64,000 nucleotides of DNA from Gemmatimonadaceae bacterium (lineage in GTDB: Bacteria > Gemmatimonadota > Gemmatimonadetes > Gemmatimonadales > Gemmatimonadaceae). The stretch spans positions 1-64,000 of the forward strand of contig DASUHB010000062.1 of the NCBI GenBank assembly GCA_036273715.1. The letters are read 5' to 3'. Made by a program: the position numbers and the translations under genes. Shown here one piece after another: positions 28,778 through 38,263 of this stretch. The notes beneath the pieces were generated by a model. The model was not told the DNA's origin, did no database searches, and worked only from the letters and a program-made list of their open reading frames with translations. Within the stretch, counting starts at the first letter, position 1, and each line of letters begins with the position of its first letter.

Positions 28778-29257
28778 CAGTTTTTTGTCGTCAGTCGGTT
28801 GGATGCTGAGCATGAAATGCGTTTTCCCTTTCAATACGTGTAGCCAGTTTCCTGTGTCATCCGGATTTTGCCAATAGGTGGAGTCGCCGACGGCCGGCGC
28901 CGGCTTTGACTTGTCAGCCAGGTAGACCGCGATCTTGTTGAAGGCTTCCTTGGCTTCGGCCGAAGACGCCTCCTGGTACACAAGGAAGTCGACGGTGGTC
29001 TCGTGACCTCGCGCAAAGGGAGGCTTGGAAGAGAATACGCAGCGCATGCCCGTCGCGCCGGCATAGGCAGGCACCGCCGGGGATGCGACCGGCTGATCAT
29101 TGAATTTCTCGCCGAACGCGCTGTCGAGCAGCGATATCGGGATCACAGCGCACCCGCTCGGTGCCGGCGCGTGGCGCACGTGCGCTTCAGCCGGCGAGAG
29201 TCGAAGGGACGCCAAGAATAGTACTGCTATCACGGCTACTGCCGGTCGCAACGTCAT
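28742..29257 (-). CDS. Secreted DUF3558-like protein
   Basis: A 171-aa exported protein; signal peptide AVIAVLFLASLRLSPAEA, GGAGG before the ATG at 29257. A Cys near the start of the mature part (SGCAVIPISLLDSAFGEKF) and a second before a strand (GMRCVFSSKP) repeat the C...C-[YF] pattern seen twice in the protein at 36103-37182. The two are probably distant paralogs of a DUF3558-like fold. Function unknown. It follows the permuted oxidase gene by 24 bp on the same strand, so the two may be co-expressed. Confidence 0.7.
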   Translation of the reverse strand: MTLRPAVAVIAVLFLASLRLSPAEAHVRHAPAPSGCAVIPISLLDSAFGEKFNDQPVASPAVPAYAGATGMRCVFSSKPPFARGHETTVDFLVYQEASSAEAKEAFNKIAVYLADKSKPAPAVGDSTYWQNPDDTGNWLHVLKGKTHFMLSIQPTDDKKLVGLATAIVKLL

Positions 29258-29281
29258 ATCGTTTCCTCCAAAAAGGACTCC

Positions 29282-31228
29282 TTACTGCACGCGGATCGGC
29301 ACTCTGGCCAGCAAGTTCCGCTGGCCGCCGTTCCGCCGGATCTCCAGTCGGAGGTTCCCCGGGTGCTCCGGCACGTACTCGAAGTCGTACGTCTCGCCAA
29401 TCCCGATGTACTGGCTCGCCAGTCGCAGCTGCCGCTCGGCCTCCGGAAAATCGAAGCCGTCCTTGGCTAACGGTCGCCACCGAACGGTCATCGTGTCGGT
29501 GACCCCCCGCAGCGAGCTGTCGGGCCGCGCCGTGAGCGCGGCGATCGGCGCAGTATTCACCGTTGACAGATTGAGGAAGCGAAGGCGCGCCGGCCGCCCA
29601 ACGTGAAGAAGAATGGTGTCGGGGTTTGCTGTGCCGTTGATTTCGAACGGGTGCTCGACCGGACCGTTGAACACGGTCAACGTTCCGTTGATGCCCTTGA
29701 GAAAGAAGACATAGTCGTCCGCCGGCGGCGCCGTCCCGGAGTCACGAACGATCAGCGCTCCCTCGAGTCCGCCGATCTCGGCGCGCAACTCGTCCATGTG
29801 AACGTGATACATGAACGTGCCGGACCGCGGCGGCGTGAAGCGCGCGTCGAATGAATCGCTCGGCGCGATCTCCGGCGATCGGTGACCGCTCTCTCCGCTG
29901 AACCCCATCACCCCGTCCATGTAGCTGTCCTGGAGCTCGATGCCGTGCCAGTGCACGCTGGTGGGCTCGTTCAATCGATTGACGATCATGATCGAGACCG
30001 GCGCGCCGCGCGCGAGATCGAGTTCGGGACTCATGTCCGACTTCGATTCGACACGATGCCCATTCTCCTCGAGCACGAAGTGCATCGACGGTATCGCGCT
30101 GGCCGTGCCGTTCGCGCCGCCCAACGGAGTTTCTTCGGCGATGAGGCGCAGATGCCGAACGGGCGAGGGCGGCGCGCTCGCGGCCTGAGCGCCGGGATGT
30201 TGGCCAACGGTTATGCCTAACACGAGGCCGACCATGCCCAGCATGTGCGGATCGTTTGGCTCCGCCGACGTCGAATCGGGCTCGAGGTGGACCGCGAGAT
30301 GGCAATGAAAGATCCAGCTGCCTGGCCGGTCCGGCGACCAGGACATGGCCATCGCCGTGTATGGCGGCAGGAGCTGGGTCACGACCATCTCGCCCGGCGT
30401 GGGCCGGCTCAAGTTGCTCTGGCCCGAGAAGTCGTCGATCCGGAAGTAGAAGCCGTGCAGATGCATCGGGTGCGGAAGAAACGAGGCATTGATGACCCGC
30501 CAGTGCAGCGAGTCGCCGACCGTTGCGTTGATGCGCTCCGTGTTAGGCCAGGAACGACCGTTGATCGTGTAGATCAACCGCCCGACCGGCGCGCCCGGTT
30601 GCGATGGACCCTGCACGGTGTCACGGAACGCGTTGAGGGTCGAGTCTTGCGTCGCCATGATGACGAAGACGCGGTCATCTGCCGCGCGCGAGCCCGATGT
30701 ATCGACCACGATCGCTCCGGTCAGGAGCCCGGTGACGCCGGTTCCCTGGCTCGCTTTGTCAGGCATCAGCGCGCGATACATATAGTTTCCGGGCACGGTC
30801 GCGTGCAGCGTGAGCATGCCGGTCGCTTTTGGCGCGATGACCACCGAGTCTCCCCGTTTGGGCGCTTTCGGGTCCCCGCGGATCGCGGACGGCACGAGAA
30901 ACGTGAGCGGCGCCGCGAACGAATTGCGCACTGAGATCCGAATCTCCGTTCCCGCTGCCACGCGAATGAGGGGGCCAGGGACGAGCGGTGCCTTCCCATT
31001 TTCGGAGAACGCCGCGATGGCCACCGGTGGTCGATGCGGTCCGTCGCGCCACCACCTGGCCTGGCCCGCTTCGAGCGAGACCGTGAGGACGCCGTCGCGC
31101 AGAAGTCCGGCGCGCTCGACGTTCGGGTTGGGCCGCACGACGGGCGGCACAGCGTAATGAGCCACGTGGGCAGACAGGACTAGCGTGCCCAGGAGCAGTA
31201 TCGCGGAACGAGGCGACATAGGAGGCAT
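29282..31228 (-). CDS. Multicopper oxidase with permuted copper motifs (paralog A)
   Basis: A 648-aa exported protein of four cupredoxin-like domains. Copper motifs occur in the order HPMHLHG (253-259), HCHLAVH (308-314), HWHG (426-429), MYHVH (to 477), that is 3-4-1-2 instead of 1-2-3-4. The first domain has lost its ligands: TFLVPSAI stands where HWHG belongs and NYMYRALM where YHSH belongs. The axial position of the type 1 site is Ser (HLEPDS) rather than Met, which in laccases goes with high potential. The layout dead-live-live-dead looks like two fused two-domain oxidases. The ATG at 31228 is used; 31219 is also possible. Substrate unknown. Confidence 0.88.
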   Translation of the reverse strand: MPPMSPRSAILLLGTLVLSAHVAHYAVPPVVRPNPNVERAGLLRDGVLTVSLEAGQARWWRDGPHRPPVAIAAFSENGKAPLVPGPLIRVAAGTEIRISVRNSFAAPLTFLVPSAIRGDPKAPKRGDSVVIAPKATGMLTLHATVPGNYMYRALMPDKASQGTGVTGLLTGAIVVDTSGSRAADDRVFVIMATQDSTLNAFRDTVQGPSQPGAPVGRLIYTINGRSWPNTERINATVGDSLHWRVINASFLPHPMHLHGFYFRIDDFSGQSNLSRPTPGEMVVTQLLPPYTAMAMSWSPDRPGSWIFHCHLAVHLEPDSTSAEPNDPHMLGMVGLVLGITVGQHPGAQAASAPPSPVRHLRLIAEETPLGGANGTASAIPSMHFVLEENGHRVESKSDMSPELDLARGAPVSIMIVNRLNEPTSVHWHGIELQDSYMDGVMGFSGESGHRSPEIAPSDSFDARFTPPRSGTFMYHVHMDELRAEIGGLEGALIVRDSGTAPPADDYVFFLKGINGTLTVFNGPVEHPFEINGTANPDTILLHVGRPARLRFLNLSTVNTAPIAALTARPDSSLRGVTDTMTVRWRPLAKDGFDFPEAERQLRLASQYIGIGETYDFEYVPEHPGNLRLEIRRNGGQRNLLARVPIRVQ

Positions 31229-31398
31229 GGTGACGGTTAGGAACGAGATGCTACCGCCGCGCATCACGCCACCGTCACTCCACCGTCACCTGCCCGTGTG
31301 CATCCACTGAGTGCCAGTATGCGGCCTGCCATGGCCTCCCGCGTACATATATTTGGCTGATCAGTTCGCCACCTGCATTCCGGCTTCCCGAGGTCTCC

Positions 31399-34131
31399 AT
31401 GAAACGATCCGCGCGCATCACAGCCGCCGTTCTTGCGCCGATCGGCGTCGTACTGGTACTCCTCGCGCTGCTGCCGTTCGTGTTTCGCGACCGGATTGCA
31501 CTGCGCGTCCAGCAAGCGGTCAACGACAATGTGAACGCGCACGTGGCATGGCGCAGCATTGGGCTCTCCTTCTTCCGGCACTTCCCCAATTTGAGCCTCA
31601 CGCTCGACGATCTTGCCATCGTCGGCGCGGGACGCTTCGAGGGCGACACGCTCGCCGCCGTGAGCCACCTGCGCGTGGTGCTCGAGCTGACCAGCGTGGC
31701 GGGTAATCTGCTGCACGGCGCGCCGCTCGAAGTCGGCGCGCTCGAGCTCGATCGGCCGCGCGTCCACCTGCTGGCGCTCGAGGACGGCACGGCCAACTGG
31801 AACATCACCAAACCGGCACCGGCGGCGGCGCCGACCGCGCCTAACGCCAAGCCGTTCGCGGTGCGCCTGCGCCGCGTCGCGATCACCGGCGGCACGATCG
31901 TGTTCGACGACCGGCACGCCAACGTCCTCGCCTCGCTCGCCGGCTACGACCAGTCGTTGAGCGGGGACGTGAGCCAGCGGCGTGTGAGCATTCGCACGAC
32001 GGCCGGCGCCGACACCGCCACCCTCGTCTTCGCCGGAATCCCCTATCTCGACCACGTGAAGCTCGGCCTGACGGCCAACGTGGACGCCGACCTCGCGGCG
32101 AAGGCGTACACGCTCGCCAACACGGAGCTGCGCCTCAACGACCTCGCACTCGCCATCTCCGGGTCGGTGAAATCGGCGGACAGCATGATGGCGCTCGACC
32201 TGGCGTTCACGGCGCCCAAGGCCGACTTCAAGAGCATGCTGTCGCTTGTGCCCGGCGTGTACGCGCACGATTTCGACAAGGTGCAGGCCACGGGCGCCGT
32301 CGCGCTGGACGGCTGGGTCAAGGGCCGGTACGGCCTAACGGCGTTTCCGGCGTTCGCGCTCACCGCCAAGGTGACGGACGCGGCGTTCAAGTACGCGGAT
32401 CTGCCGCTCCCCGCGCGCTCGATCGGCGTCGATCTCTCGCTCGACAACCCGGGCGGCAGCGCCGACAGCACCGTGGTCACGCTCGACCGGTTTCACGTCG
32501 TGCTCGGCGCCAATCCCATCGACGCACGCATGGTGATGCGCACACCGATCTCCGACCCCGACATCGATGCTCGCCTAACGGGCAAGGTCGATCTCGCCGA
32601 CGTGCGGCGCACCGTGAAGCTCGAGGGCGTCGACCAGCTCGCGGGCACCGTCGCCGCCAACGCGGCGGTGCACACGCGGATGTCCTTCCTCGCGAAGCAG
32701 CAGTACGACAAGGTGATGGCGAACGGCACCGTGGACGTGGCCGGTCTCACCATGAAAGGCGCGGCGCTGCCCCGCCCGCTCGCCGTCCAGCAGGCGTCGC
32801 TCGTGCTGGCGCCGCAGCGCGCGCAGCTCAAATCGTTCACGGGCACGGTGGGATCGAGCGACCTCCAGGCATCGGGCACGCTCGACAACCTCATCGCCTT
32901 TGCGCTGCACGGCGACACGCTCCGCGGATCGGCGACCGTCACGAGCAAGCGGTTCAATCTCGACGAGTGGCGCTCCGGCGGCGACCTCGCGATCATTCCG
33001 GTGCCGCCCAAAATCGACGTCGCGCTCGACGCGACCGTCGGGCAACTGCTGTACGACAAGCTGACGATGAGCAACGTGCACGCCCGTCTCCGCATCGCCG
33101 ACCAGCGGGCGACGCTCGAGCAGTTCCAGGCCGGGGCGTTAGGCGGCCAGATCGCCGTCAGCGGCGTCTATGAAACCACGCAGCCCGCCAAGCCGACGTT
33201 CGACGCCACGGTGACCATGACCAGGGTCGACCTTCCATCCGCGTTCCAGGCCTTCACCACCGTGCAGATGCTGGCGCCCGTGGCCAAATATGCGAGCGGC
33301 ACCGCCACCACCACCGTGCACGTGAGCGGAGCGTTAGGCAAGGACATGATGCCGCTCTTGCCGAATCTGAGCGGCGCCGGCACGCTCGAAACGTCCGAGC
33401 TCGCGCTGCGCGGGTTCCCGGCGTTGAGCAAGCTCGCCGCCATCACCAAGCTCGACGTCCTCGACAATCCCACGCTGCAGCCGCTCCGCGCCCGGTTCCG
33501 GATCGACAACGGCCGCCTGACGGTGCAGCCGTTCGACGTCAAGGTGGCCGGCATCGCCGCCACGATCGCCGGCTCGAATGGACTCGACCAGTCGCTCCAG
33601 TACACCATGAACATGCACGTCCCGCGATCGATGCTCGGGACCGCGGCGAACGATGCGCTCTCGAGCCTGGCGTCGCAGGCCGGCAGGGCCGGGGTGAACC
33701 TCGGCGCCGCACCCGAGATTCCCCTGGCCATTCAGTTAGGCGGCACGGTCGCCAATCCGACCGTCAAGGCCGGCGCCGGGACCGCCGCGTCGTCGGCTGT
33801 CGCCGCCGCCCAACAGGCCGTCACGCAGCAGGTGTCGGCCGCCGCGTCGAAGCTCGTCGAGCAAGCCGAGCAGCAAGCCGCGACCATCAAGCAGAACGCA
33901 CAGGCCCTGGCCGACACGGTGAAGCAGATCGGCCACGCCCAAGCCGACTCGTTGACCGCCAAGGCCGGCTCCAATCCGCTGCTGCAGGTCGCGGCCAAAG
34001 CCGCGGCCGACAAATTGCGCAAACAGTCGGACGACAAGGCGGCCGCGATCGTGCGCACGGCCAATCAGCGCGCCGACAGCCTGGTCGCCTCGGCGCGCGC
34101 GCAGGCGGCCAAGGCGGGCGCCAAGCCGTGA
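31399..34131 (+). CDS. AsmA-family protein
   Basis: A 910-aa envelope protein with one N-terminal membrane helix (AAVLAPIGVVLVLLALLPFV) and a long periplasmic part rich in beta strands. AsmA-type segments are visible: VNAHVAWRSIGLSFFRHFPN, LSLTLDDLAIVG, then repeated 'LELDRPRVHLL / LTLDRFHV'-type strands. AsmA/YhdP/TamB-like proteins are thought to form hydrophobic grooves that carry phospholipid to the outer membrane, which fits a diderm host. The last 110 residues are an Ala/Gln/Lys-rich coiled coil (QQAATIKQNAQALADTVKQI), unusual for the family. Seven GTTAGGC motifs fall in this gene. Confidence 0.87.
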   Translation: MKRSARITAAVLAPIGVVLVLLALLPFVFRDRIALRVQQAVNDNVNAHVAWRSIGLSFFRHFPNLSLTLDDLAIVGAGRFEGDTLAAVSHLRVVLELTSVAGNLLHGAPLEVGALELDRPRVHLLALEDGTANWNITKPAPAAAPTAPNAKPFAVRLRRVAITGGTIVFDDRHANVLASLAGYDQSLSGDVSQRRVSIRTTAGADTATLVFAGIPYLDHVKLGLTANVDADLAAKAYTLANTELRLNDLALAISGSVKSADSMMALDLAFTAPKADFKSMLSLVPGVYAHDFDKVQATGAVALDGWVKGRYGLTAFPAFALTAKVTDAAFKYADLPLPARSIGVDLSLDNPGGSADSTVVTLDRFHVVLGANPIDARMVMRTPISDPDIDARLTGKVDLADVRRTVKLEGVDQLAGTVAANAAVHTRMSFLAKQQYDKVMANGTVDVAGLTMKGAALPRPLAVQQASLVLAPQRAQLKSFTGTVGSSDLQASGTLDNLIAFALHGDTLRGSATVTSKRFNLDEWRSGGDLAIIPVPPKIDVALDATVGQLLYDKLTMSNVHARLRIADQRATLEQFQAGALGGQIAVSGVYETTQPAKPTFDATVTMTRVDLPSAFQAFTTVQMLAPVAKYASGTATTTVHVSGALGKDMMPLLPNLSGAGTLETSELALRGFPALSKLAAITKLDVLDNPTLQPLRARFRIDNGRLTVQPFDVKVAGIAATIAGSNGLDQSLQYTMNMHVPRSMLGTAANDALSSLASQAGRAGVNLGAAPEIPLAIQLGGTVANPTVKAGAGTAASSAVAAAQQAVTQQVSAAASKLVEQAEQQAATIKQNAQALADTVKQIGHAQADSLTAKAGSNPLLQVAAKAAADKLRKQSDDKAAAIVRTANQRADSLVASARAQAAKAGAKP

Positions 34132-34184
34132 GGCCGAGCGTTAGGCGACGAGACCGCGTCGCGCTCGATCGCTGAGGACCGGGA

Positions 34185-35777
34185 ATGGAGCAATTCCTCG
34201 CCAGCCTGGCGCTGATCGCCATCGTCCTCATCGCGGCCGCTCTCCTTTCGAGCGCGCTCGAGCGCGCCGGCGTCCCGATCGCCGCCGTGTTTCTCGCCCT
34301 CGGTGCGCTGCTCGGTCCGTTCGGCATGGGGCTGCTCGATGTCGGATTCCATTCTGCCGCGCTCCACGCGCTGGCGACCCTTGGCCTGGCCCTGGTGCTG
34401 TTCAGCGACGCGGTCACCGTACGCATCGCAGAGCTCAGCGCGCAGCGCCGGCTGGTCTGGCGCGTGCTCGGCCCGGGCACGCTCATTCCGGCCATCCTCA
34501 TCGCCGTGGCCGCCTGGCTTCTGTTAGGCGTGACGCCGCCCGGTGCGGCGATCCTCGGCGCCGCGCTCGCGTCGACCGACCCGGTGTTGCTGCGCGGCGT
34601 ACTGCGCTCGCCGGCGCTCCCGGCGCCGGCTCGATTGGCGCTGCGGATCGAGACCGGGATGAACGACGTCGTGCTGCTGCCCATCGTCGTACTCGCCATG
34701 CTCCTGCTGCGCGCGCCGTCGAGCGGCGTCGCGCCGCACGACGTCGTGCGCAGCGTGCTCGGTCTGTTCCTGCTCGGCCCATTGTTAGGCGCGGCGGTCG
34801 GCTGGACCGGGATCGCGGCGCTGTCCCGCGTTCGCGAGCGGATTGGCGTGAGGCGCGACTACGAGTCGCTGTATGCGCTGGGGCTCGCGTTCGGCGCCTA
34901 TGCCGCGGCCGAGGCCGTCGGCGGAAGCGGGTTCGTCGCGGCGTTCGTGGCCGGCCTCATGGTGGCGATGCAGGACGTCGAACTGTGCGACTGCTTTCTC
35001 GAATACGGCGAAGCCACCGCCGAGATGCTGCTGCTGCTCACGTTCGTCGCGTTAGGCACGTCGCTCATCTGGTCGGGATTCGCCGGCGTCGATTGGCGGC
35101 TCGTCGTGTTCGCCTGCATCGCGCTCGGCACGAGAACGGTGGTCCTGTATCCCATCCTCGTCGGCGCCGGGATGGAGACGCGCGACCGGCGGCTGGTCGC
35201 GCTCTTCGGCGCGCGCGGGCTCAGCTCGCTGCTGCTCGTCCTCCTGCCCGTCTTCCTCGGACTGCCCGGCTCCGACCGTCTGTTCGCCATCACGAGCTTT
35301 GTCGTCGTGCTGTCGGTGGTGCTCCACGGGGGCGGCATAGGCCTGTTCGTTCGCCGGCACCGCGCCGCCACCGCGCCGGCCCCTGTACTAACGGAAAGGC
35401 CAGCCCTTCCGATCGCCGCGCCAGCCACCGATGGGGTTCCCGAACGGATCGGCATCGACGAGATGCGCGCGATGCAGGCGCGCGGCGAACCCGTCGTGAT
35501 CGTCGACGCGCGCGCGCGCCGGAACTACGACGCGGATACCATCACTGCCGCCGGCGCTGTCCGACTCGACCCGGACGACCCGGTTCGCGATGCGACCGCG
35601 CTCCGGCTGTCGCAGCGAGCAACGCTCGTGGTCTACTGCGCCTGACTCGACGAAGCCACGAGCGCCCGGGTGGCGCTCCAGCTGAGACGAGCGGGTTGGC
35701 CCAACGCTCGAGCACTTCGCGGCGGATGGACGGCGTGGAAGAATGCCGGATTGGCCACCCAAGCGAAGGCGCACTGA
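34185..35777 (+). CDS. Cation/proton antiporter with C-terminal rhodanese domain; candidate selenoprotein (in-frame UGA at 35643)
   Basis: Residues 1-400 are a CPA-type antiporter with about 12 helices; ALASTDPVL and ETGMNDVVLLP carry the conserved Asp residues. Residues 415-530 are a rhodanese domain. The open frame stops after VVYCA at UGA (codon 487), but the same frame continues 43 codons, LDEATSARVALQLRRAGW then LRGGWTAW, to TGA at 35775. This is the expected end of a rhodanese of the YCxC-P/L-x-E-x-x-S-A type, with UGA exactly at the second Cys (Cys485-Ala-Sec487). A SECIS-like hairpin follows. Known: Sec replaces redox Cys and rhodanese-related selenoproteins are reported. Inferred: this UGA is decoded. 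Alternatives: simple truncation, sequencing error or decay. No sel genes are in the window. Confidence 0.7.
35660..35678 (+). promoter_or_regulatory. Candidate bacterial SECIS hairpin
   Basis: GAGCGCC (35660-35666) and GGCGCTC (35672-35678) form a perfect 7-bp stem with loop CGGGT. It begins 14 nt after the UGA at 35643-35645, and the G at loop position 2 is 22 nt from it. Bacterial SECIS elements lie within the coding region just 3' of UGA, with a short apical loop carrying G among its first two bases, about 16-37 nt from the UGA. All three criteria are met. Confidence 0.6.
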
Positions 35778-35921
35778 CGCGCGCGTGAAGAAACCGCGGG
35801 TCGCGCCGGCGTGAACGCACACGGCTGCCGTCAGATAACTGCCGCGTAACGTCCAACGTAGCGCCGGGATAACGGGAGCCGACCATCATCTGCCCGCAAC
35901 CACACCTTCGGTCGGGCCTCC

Positions 35922-36086
35922 ATGTCGTTGTCATCCGCGCGCGGTGCGCGCCGGGCTTGTCGCACACTCGCGCTCGGCGCTCGCGTCATGTGCGGCACGG
36001 CGGCCGCCCTGTTGCCGGCTTGCGCGCTCGCGCAGCCGGCGAGAGCACAGGCCCCGCGCACCCCGGGACTCATCACACAGTTCTAA
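35922..36086 (+). CDS. Possible 54-aa leader or secreted peptide
   Basis: ATG at 35922, TAA at 36084-36086. The product has a basic N-terminus, a hydrophobic Ala/Leu core (MCGTAAALLPACALAQ) and an AQPARAQA stretch like a signal-peptide end, leaving only about ten mature residues (PRTPGLITQF). It ends 16 bp before the next ATG, so it could be a leader peptide. No strong ribosome-binding site precedes it. The rest of 35778-36102 shows nothing else. Confidence 0.35.
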   Translation: MSLSSARGARRACRTLALGARVMCGTAAALLPACALAQPARAQAPRTPGLITQF

Positions 36087-36102
36087 ACGGAGGAGTTTTC
36101 TC

Positions 36103-37182
36103 ATGTCAGTCATGCGCCTGTGGCCGCTCGTCGGCCTGTCGGCTTTGGCGTCGGCGATCGGCGGCGCCGCCAACACGAAGGATCCATGTTCGCTGCTCTC
36201 GGCGGCCGAAGCCGCGCCGTACGTCGGCACGCTCGCGTCGCCGCCCTTCCGCGCGAACGACGGCACGGGGGAGCCTAACGTAACCGGAGAGGTGTGTGTG
36301 TATCGCGGCGCCGACAGCCGGGTGCTGACGGTCCAGGCCTCCTGGACCGGCGGCAGGACCATGGCCAACGCCCAGACCACGGTCACGACGAGCGCATCGT
36401 CGCTCAGCCAGGCGACCGGATTGACGGCCGGCAGCAAGGTCGCGCAGCAGGACAGCACCGGGCCCTGGGATCAGGCGACGTGGTATCCTAACGGAGCGCT
36501 GTTCGTGGTCAAGGGAGAGGCCACCGTCATCATCGACGTGAGCGGCGCGAGCGGACAGAAGGGCGACGCGTACGCGATCGCGCGGACCATCGTGCCGCGC
36601 ATCGCCCATCCCCTCGCGTACGACGGCGCGAAAGCGGTCGCGCTGGCGCCAAAGCCCGTCAAGCATCCAGCGAACGCGTGCGACTTTGTGTCCCGCGCGG
36701 CGGTGGAAGGTGCGATCGGCCCGCTGTCGGCTACGCCCGTGCCCGACTCATCGGGTAACGGGTGCAAGTATCGCGTCGCCTCCGCGCAGGGCTCGCGGAC
36801 CTACGCCGTGAGTTACTCGTGGCAGTACGGCGAGAAGAGTTACAACGCGCTCGCTCACGGGCCGGCGATGATGAGCGGTTTGTTCGGCACACCCGCCAGC
36901 ACGCCGATGGACACGATGAAGCCCACTGGCCCGACGGGCGCGATCATGTCGGGGATGATGAAGATGGTGACTGGCGCACCCAAGTCTCAGGCGTCGGGCG
37001 CCGTATCCACCGTGGGGTTCCAAACCGACACCACGCTCAAAGGTCCGTGGGACAGAGCGGCGCTGATTCACGGCACGCAGCTCATCGCCGTCCGACACGA
37101 CGTATTCGTGGGCATGGACCTGACGTCCGCCGACTACCAGAAGGCGAAGGCCCTCATGGTTGCCATCTGCTCGCGCCTCTAA
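36103..37182 (+). CDS. Secreted DUF3558-like protein, two repeats
   Basis: A 359-aa exported protein. The ATG at 36103 is chosen because GGAGGAG lies 9 nt before it and a short signal peptide (LVGLSALASAIGGAAN) follows. Two copies of one fold are visible: DPCSLLSAAEAAPYVG with a later GEVCVYRG, then NACDFVSRAAVEGAIG with GNGCKYRV. The pattern recalls DUF3558 lipoproteins of Actinobacteria, but no lipobox is seen. It is followed by 37219-38139 after 36 bp. Distantly similar to the 171-aa protein at 28742. Confidence 0.72.
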   Translation: MSVMRLWPLVGLSALASAIGGAANTKDPCSLLSAAEAAPYVGTLASPPFRANDGTGEPNVTGEVCVYRGADSRVLTVQASWTGGRTMANAQTTVTTSASSLSQATGLTAGSKVAQQDSTGPWDQATWYPNGALFVVKGEATVIIDVSGASGQKGDAYAIARTIVPRIAHPLAYDGAKAVALAPKPVKHPANACDFVSRAAVEGAIGPLSATPVPDSSGNGCKYRVASAQGSRTYAVSYSWQYGEKSYNALAHGPAMMSGLFGTPASTPMDTMKPTGPTGAIMSGMMKMVTGAPKSQASGAVSTVGFQTDTTLKGPWDRAALIHGTQLIAVRHDVFVGMDLTSADYQKAKALMVAICSRL

Positions 37183-37218
37183 GGCAGCGTACACCACCGG
37201 AGCCCGGGACATCGTGTC

Positions 37219-38139
37219 ATGACCGAGCGCAAGCGCCGTGTGTTGTGGACGCTGGCCGTCATCATTGCGTTCATCATCGGCTTTCTGTTAGGCAGGCGGT
37301 ATTGTGAACGGCACATGTTCGGCGGCTCCGGCGGCGGTGTGATGTTGGGCAAGGGCGGAAGCGCTGGGGGAGGCGGCGGTGGTCGCTTCGCCCGCGGCAG
37401 CGGCGGCGGCACCACGAAGAGCAATGGCGGGTACCTCAAAACCCCCGTCGACACCGATAGTAGCGGCGGTGGAAACGCCGCGCCCGGCGGCGGCGGCACG
37501 AGCGATGTCCAGGGTGGCAACGGCGGTGGAAACTCCGAGACTCCGTACGACTCGGGTGAGTTCAAGAAGAAGCCTAAGGCTGTCGATACGCTGAGCGCCG
37601 GTTTCGTCGCCCAGCTGTCGCAAGACCAGCTCACGGGTCGAGCGCCAACCGGCCCTCCGCCGCCGCCCAGTCCCAACGTGACCACCAAAACCGCCGACGA
37701 CTTCAGTCTCGATCAGACGTCGCTGCCGCGTTTTCCGATGGACGTCAAGACTGCGTACAGCAGCGTCTCTACACGCTCCGATAAACCGGCGGACACCGGC
37801 ACCGCGACGGTGTTTGCCACGAGCGATAGTTACGACTCGGTGACGTCATGGTATCAGCACCACATGCCGGCCAGCACACACCCGCTGAGCGTCGACGCCA
37901 AGAAGTTGTCGGCGATCGCCAGGCAACTCACGCCCAAGAACATCATGAAGATGTTCACGGACTCGAATGACTCCACGAAAGCGTTGGACACCGCGGCGGT
38001 CGACAGCACGGTCCCGGACCGCAAATTCACCGGTTGGACCATTCCTGATGACGGAGTACACGGGCAGCGGACGGTGATGGTGGTCGACGAGCCGGGGAAG
38101 CCGACCACGATCCTCATGACGCGGGGGAAGCGGCCATGA
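37219..38139 (+). CDS. Membrane-anchored Gly-rich protein, unknown
   Basis: A 306-aa protein with an N-terminal helix (VLWTLAVIIAFIIGFLLG) between basic residues. About 80 residues of Gly/Ser-rich low-complexity sequence follow, then a TGPPPPPSPN linker. The C-terminal domain from about residue 170 is globular (LPRFPMDVKTAYSS, SVTSWYQHHMPAST, GQRTVMVVDEPGKPTTILM). The linker would let the domain reach across the periplasm. No family recognised. It overlaps (ATGA at 38136) a 25-codon frame of doubtful meaning and precedes the kinase gene, so kinase signalling and this protein may be linked. Confidence 0.7.
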   Translation: MTERKRRVLWTLAVIIAFIIGFLLGRRYCERHMFGGSGGGVMLGKGGSAGGGGGGRFARGSGGGTTKSNGGYLKTPVDTDSSGGGNAAPGGGGTSDVQGGNGGGNSETPYDSGEFKKKPKAVDTLSAGFVAQLSQDQLTGRAPTGPPPPPSPNVTTKTADDFSLDQTSLPRFPMDVKTAYSSVSTRSDKPADTGTATVFATSDSYDSVTSWYQHHMPASTHPLSVDAKKLSAIARQLTPKNIMKMFTDSNDSTKALDTAAVDSTVPDRKFTGWTIPDDGVHGQRTVMVVDEPGKPTTILMTRGKRP

Positions 38140-38263
38140 ATCGTGCTATCGCATTCGCCGCCTTTACGTGGCTCACCGCGCATCACGTGGCGCTCGAACC
38201 GCAACCCAGGTAAAACCAGCGGTCACTCTGGCGGACGCAGGCACTCCGCGCGACATTCCCTGC

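Noticed and set aside
31264-32268. Long minus-strand frame (334 codons) opposite the AsmA gene start
   Set aside because: Rich in Arg/Glu/Gly/His repeats typical of antisense frames in GC-rich genes; the opposite strand has a clear AsmA N-terminus.
38136-38213. 25-codon frame overlapping the stop of the Gly-rich protein gene (ATGA)
   Set aside because: Very short, no ribosome-binding site and no recognisable feature; the overlap alone is not enough.
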